Below are positions 59,465 through 64,000 of a stretch of 64,000 nt of DNA, piece by piece. Under the pieces are notes generated by a model. It was given only the letters and a program-made list of their open reading frames with translations. It did not search any database and was not told the origin of the DNA. This DNA is from Polyodon spathula (Eukaryota; Chordata; Actinopteri; Acipenseriformes; Polyodontidae), in NCBI RefSeq assembly GCF_017654505.1, contig NC_054548.1:27870969-27934968 (forward strand). Direction: 5' to 3'. How positions within the stretch are numbered: position 1 is the first letter of the stretch; the number at the start of each line of letters is the position of its first letter. The position numbers were made by a program, and so were the translations under genes.

Positions 59465-60124
59465 TAGTCATTATATAATATCTATATAATACACATATTT
59501 CGTGTGTGGGGAAGGCACCCCTTCCGTCATAAGTTGCAATTTTGCTGGCTATCCTGCTTTTAAACACAGTGGCATCTCTTCTTTGATTTCCATAAAATAT
59601 GGCAAACATGTTTGTTCTAGGTTTCGTTCAGATTTTGGTAATGTGATTGAATAAAAAAATAAAATAAATAATAATAAAAAAATAATTTAACTAACTGTGA
59701 CTTACATTTTCTTATTTATTTATAGTCCTTAACACTGTTTTTGATTATAAAGTCATTGTGGGCTAAGGGATTTAAACTGGCTTCCTAATTGAATTTGAAA
59801 GCTGACTGTGGGTGACTTTAGCTATTAAGGTTTGGGTTTAGAAGTGAAGTATGATCTATCAGTTTATTAATTTAGACTGTCTAAAATATCTTTAACATTG
59901 TTAGAATAATAAAAGAAGTAGGTGTTGGCAGCCTGAAGAACACATTACATGGATCTAGGTAATTTTTTTAAAGATATTCTAAAGGTGGCCAAGCTTATCT
60001 GATTTATTCTGTAAGGGTGTAGAATTATTTTATTGTAATCTCAAATCTGAACAGGGTCTGGACAAAACTGGTTAAGATTGTCAAAAGTCAGCTTTATATG
60101 TACTGAATTTAAGGGCTATCCAGG

Positions 60125-60127
<3 letters not shown>
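58939..60127. other. No gene seen
   Basis: AT-rich; (TA)n at 59,398-59,462. Confidence 0.45.
59398..59462. repeat. (TA)n microsatellite
   Basis: About 32 TA units. Confidence 0.95.
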
Positions 60128-60195
<68 letters not shown>

Positions 60196-60440
60196 CTTTA
60201 TTTTTTTTATAGGGTAATTCATACAGCATATCTCAAAGCGCTTTACAGTTTAAAATAATACACAGTGATATTAAAAATGGACACGAAGCAGGTTACACTT
60301 TAAAACAAGGAACACAACAAGTTTAGTCCAGAAACAGAGGACACACAGCAGGATACAGTAAAAACATAACAAAATAAAAACAAATTGTGAGAAATGGTAA
60401 TTACAAATTATAAAGCATGTGTTTCCTGTAAAATAATATC
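60128..60440 (+). repeat. (TAA)n plus dispersed repeat head
   Basis: About 22 TAA units (60,128-60,194), then 'atctttattttttttatag', 'atctcaaagcgctttacag'. This head is very common in fish genomes. It may be the 5' part of the family seen at 690 and 53,700. Confidence 0.75.
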
Positions 60441-61240
60441 AGTGTAACAAAAAAATTGAGGTTCCCTCATTTGTTACATTTTAGTTTGAGTTCCCTAACC
60501 TATAGTTCAGGGTAAAGCCTCTTCGATGGATTGCAAAACATGCTGCAGCTGAAACTACCCTTAGCAAACTGTGGAAAGTTCTGGTTTCTAATGAAGTAAA
60601 TTGTAAAGGATATGTGTGTGTACCACTGCAGATTAAAAAAATATATCAGGCCATAACAGCTAATATCTATTTTGTGTTTAAACATGCAAATTTGTTATTA
60701 AACTACATTAACCATAATGCAAAAGCGATGTGTTCATTTGCAATCGTGGTTTTAGAGCTTATAACCTCATCTCATCTCACCGACAGGGGACAGGACATAA
60801 TGCGTAATGGCAGTGAATCTTTCAACACTCCCCTTTACACTGTGAATAGTACTGCAGTCAGTGTGAGATTGCTATCTTTTACAATACTTTAGCAGATCTC
60901 ACCCAATTTGGTTGCAAATTACTTTTGTAAAACATACCAAAGAAAGCAATCTTTCTTTTGATGAATTTCTGTTTGCCTTTTATGCTCCCAAATACTATAG
61001 AACTTGATTTATTGTTTTACACAGTGATAGCCAGGAGGATTCTTTTTTCAGCTCATTAAATGCCTACAGCTTTGGTTCATTGTTTTCTAGACAAAGATGT
61101 ATTGCTGTTATGTTCATGTTTCATGCCTTGAACCACCCAAGAAGTTGTGATATCCAGCATAGCACAAGCTCTGGAGTGCTTTTATGCAATTATAGACAGG
61201 TTAAAGGGTGATCAGAAATTGTATTCAAAGGAGTCTATAT
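60441..61240. other. No gene seen
   Basis: AT-rich; frames at 60,500-60,892 have no domain. Confidence 0.45.
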
Positions 61241-61249
61241 ACTACGAGT

Positions 61250-61360
61250 TGTGCATACGCAAATATCAAGTTGCTCATGCGCAAAAAAAATTGCTCATGT
61301 GAAAAATTTCAGAGATATGTACGAGAGGGAAATCTCAAAAAATGCGCATGCGCAAATTTA
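61250..61360. promoter_or_regulatory. Cluster of TGCGCAYGCGCA-like words
   Basis: Four related words: 'gtgcatacgcaaat' (61,253), 'gctcatgcgcaaa' (61,274), 'gctcatgtgaaaa' (61,293) and a perfect palindrome TGCGCATGCGCA (61,341-61,352). The last matches the NRF-1 binding consensus. No promoter or gene start is seen nearby, so regulatory function is only a possibility. Confidence 0.3.
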
Positions 61361-61389
61361 TAAGAACAACTTTACACCTCTGCAGCAAG

Positions 61390-61840
61390 ATGCTCCAGGG
61401 ACTATGCAGATAGGTCATTGATCTCAGATGCTCCTGACAGCATGGAAGAGGAGGCCTTGGTCGCAGTTCAGCTCCTCCTACATGGCCCAAAGCAGCCCCA
61501 GCTCAAGGGAGGAAGCTGGTAGTCAACGAGATGTAAAAGCAGGCTAAGAGGATGAGGTGCATAAAGGCAGTTTCCCAGGCCAAGCAATGAGAATGGATGA
61601 GATGGGAGAGTGTGGGACAGTGCAAGATTAGCTGGCAAGATTTATGGACAGTGGAACAGAGAAGGGTCAGTTTCCTCATCAGGTCAACATATGACGTTCT
61701 CCCATCACCACAGAGCCTTAATCTAGTAGAGGATCTGTGGTGTTCTTTGTGTTCATCGCCAGCTACATTAAGACACATTTTGACAGGATGTAAGGTGAGT
61801 GTTAGCCAAGGACAGTTTACTTGGTGTCATGACGGGTGCA
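61390..61840 (+). pseudogene. RLE-type LINE fragment, third copy
   Basis: Reads VSFLIRSTYDVLPSPQ, then SLCSSPATLRHILTGCKVS and QGQFTWCHD: the CCHC region just before the endonuclease, matching the main copy on the other strand at 47,560-47,760. Ends abruptly where an LTR fragment begins. Confidence 0.85.
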
Positions 61841-61844
61841 ACAG

Positions 61845-62190
61845 CTCCAGAACTGGGTTAACTGTCTGGTAATGTGTAAGACAAGATGAGACAATTACAA
61901 ACAAACAAAAACACAACACTCACAATTTTCAATAACAATACACTTTTACTGTCCTTCTGGCTTTAACTCACTACAAACCAATGCAAAGGAACAGATTACG
62001 ATTCTCTGTCCCCTTATATGCTGTCATGCATGACCCCTTGGTAAACGAATGCAGCTGCCTTTACAATCTGCGGCTGCTACATTGTTTCCCTTCCAGGTCA
62101 ATACGTTCTTGCAACAGAGTCTCGCCTTTTTCCAGACTAACCGACTTCCCGACTGGGGAAAGAACTGTCAAGCCAGCCCATCAAAAAAAA
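61845..62190 (-). mobile_element. LTR fragment inserted in the RLE LINE
   Basis: Shares 'gcatgaccccttggtaaac'-type, 'caacagagtctcgcc' and 'gaactgtcaagccagccc' with the LTRs at 14,333 and 40,246. Both ends are truncated; it is followed by about 23 A. Confidence 0.7.
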
Positions 62191-62335
62191 AAAAAAAAAA
62201 AAAAAACTCTGTCCAAAATCACTGTCAAGCCCTCTTAAGGTGTCATGGGCTAGTTGACGAAACACCAAGGATGGAAGGTGCCCACTTGAATACCCCAGAG
62301 AAGTACCCTGCTCAGCTGTGTGTGAAATAACTTTT
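62191..62335 (+). other. RLE LINE 3' tail, third copy
   Basis: 'gtgtcatgggctagttgac', 'aggatggaaggtgccc' and 'accccagagaagtaccc' match the tail at 50,640-50,740 (other strand). The endonuclease between CCHC and tail is missing. Confidence 0.75.
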
Positions 62336-63024
62336 AGTGAAACTTGATGAAGTAACTATAATAATCTACCTCATATTGTTGTATAAAGAATTTATTTAAA
62401 AGTAAACTTGCCATATCCTTAACCCTTTGAGTAATGATTTCTAAAATGCCCTGCCAGCCTACAGGAGTGAGTTTTTTTTTTTTTCTGTCTTTTGCACGTG
62501 CTTGATTATTATGAGTACAGCATACAAAGAACCTGAAAGGTATATGTTTGTATGTATGTAATGAGTACTGATGAAATACAGAGACATCATTTTTACCATC
62601 AATAAATAAAACAATATAATGTTTAATTTTGCCATAGAAAAACATTTTTACTAAAAAATAACATGTAGACAATAAATTATAAACAACGGGGTGGAACAAC
62701 CACAACAACACGCCCTAAAAAAATGGCTGAACTAGAGAGAGAGATACAAATAAATCATATCCGCGTAAACAGATTTTGGGTGCAGAGGGAGTGAGAGTGT
62801 CAGATGCTTCAACGTATGATACTCCTTCAAGCATGGAGCAACGCACTGAGCTTGGCGTCGCCTCTTCGCTGGACTCCAGAGGGTGCAGGAAACCAATCAA
62901 AAGACCATGTTACAAAAACCTAGTGTTACAGTATCATGTTATGAGCAGTTTTGTTTTGTAGGCTCGGTAATTCAAGTTTAAAGTTGCAGAACATAACGGT
63001 ATGTTTGTACTGCTCAAGAGTCTC

Positions 63025-63030
<6 letters not shown>
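62336..63030. other. No gene seen
   Basis: A GC-richer island at 62,775-62,900 gives overlapping frames on both strands but no splice sites or domain. Confidence 0.4.

Positions 63031-63098
<68 letters not shown>
63031..63098. repeat. (TA)n microsatellite
   Basis: Two TA blocks separated by one base change. Confidence 0.95.
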
Positions 63099-63100
<2 letters not shown>

Positions 63101-64000
63101 GCTCAATGTGATATATTCTAAGTATATCTATTCTAAGTATATATTCTAAGTATTGTCTGCATCATTTCAGTTGAGTCTGTGCTTGTATGTGGGCATGTGT
63201 GTATGAGTAATTTACTAGCTATATCATAACTTGCTTGAGCTGCTGCAGTGGTTGCTTTGTGTGTGAGGAGACAGGCGGTGTCATTTTTCAATTGCCTGCT
63301 AGCCAGCATGAGTGCAGTGAGAGATTTGGACTTGTGTTTTGTGCTCAGAAACTAAGAGATTTACTTTCTAACTTTTCTGATTTCTGTTTATTATTTGTGT
63401 ATTTAATAAAATACTACTACTGAATAAAAGTTCCTTGTGTCTGCGTGTGAATGTGTGTTCATAGTAAATGAAATTAAATATTGTAGTCAATTAAATATTG
63501 CTAGTAAGAGAACTAATCAACCCAGATAAACATTACCTTATCAATTATTTAATTGTTCCTACAGGTATGATATTAATCAAATGTTTTCTGTCATCACTAG
63601 TATGTTTATCTAATAGCCTAGAATTATCCTATACCTATAATATACAGTAGACCCTGATATTAAGGTGATACACTCATCTGCAATGTCTTTGTATCAGAAA
63701 AATCATACTTGAAATCAGAAATATGATTTACAACATTCCAGGGAGGTAGTCTTTAAAAAACCCTAAATAAATCCATAAACTGAGAACAGACAAAAAATGA
63801 ACTCAACAAAGAAATAACACTGCGTAGAAAACCTTTGCAGACATTTAATAATAAAATATTAGCCTACCTAACTACCATTGGCAAGATCCAGCAGATTCAC
63901 TAAATTCTCCCAGTGGAGCCAATCGTGGTCAGGTTTGTCTGCAAGAAAGATAGTGAGGAATACCAACCTAATTATCTCGGAGACAAACATAACTTACATA
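63099..64000. other. No gene seen
   Basis: AT-rich flank; the 62-codon Cys-rich frame at 63,235-63,423 has no supporting context. Confidence 0.45.

Noticed and set aside
63235..63423. Cys-rich secreted peptide
   Set aside because: 62 codons in AT-rich flank without splice signals, promoter or relatives visible here.

Overview
This window looks like non-coding vertebrate DNA, most likely from a ray-finned fish. It is AT-rich, full of (TA)n and (CA)n microsatellites, and packed with decayed transposable elements. The mix of Tc1 transposons, DIRS-type tyrosine-recombinase retroelements, CR1/L2-like, L1-like and restriction-like-endonuclease (RLE) LINEs, and tRNA-derived SINEs is typical of fish. 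A non-teleost such as sturgeon or paddlefish is my guess from the flavour of the repeats, not something the sequence proves. I see no intact host gene and no bacterial-style operon. The only candidate host coding sequence is a short GC-rich exon-like block at about 13,804-13,962.

Layout. 1-7.7 kb: intergenic or intronic DNA with a piggyBac transposase remnant, a CR1-like LINE fragment and an odd cluster of GATATC palindromes. 7.7-12.3 kb: a Tc1 element, a Tc1 end fragment and small repeats. 13.8 kb: the candidate exon. 14.3-18.3 kb: a solo LTR, then a complete but non-autonomous LTR retrotransposon on the minus strand with primer-binding site, polypurine tract and 52-bp tandem repeats inside both LTRs. 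18.5-23.5 kb: DIRS copy 1. 23.5-24.9 kb: a Tc1 element sitting between DIRS copy 1 and an L1-like LINE (24.9-27.4 kb, minus). 28.8-30.3 kb: a PIF1-type helicase remnant. 30.8-32.0 kb: a 1.15-kb element with 33-bp inverted repeats carrying a SINE. 32.4-33.3 kb: LINE fragments. 34.8-37.3 kb: DIRS copy 2 (minus, deletion derivative, with a solo LTR inside). 38.5-40.7 kb: two LTRs. 41.3-46.0 kb: two Tc1 elements. 46.1-51.4 kb: a solo LTR, a hairpin, and head-to-tail RLE LINE copies (minus). 54.5-58.9 kb: DIRS copy 3, again with a solo LTR inside. 60.1-62.3 kb: a microsatellite-headed dispersed repeat and another RLE LINE copy interrupted by an LTR fragment.

The parts do not form one pathway; they are nested insertions. 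The most informative are the three DIRS copies, which together show the family's diagnostic terminal inverted repeats and internal complementary region, and the non-autonomous LTR element. Every transposase, reverse transcriptase and recombinase examined is broken by frameshifts, stops or deletions, so nothing here looks mobile on its own. All identifications come from reading translated motifs by eye; no database search was run.
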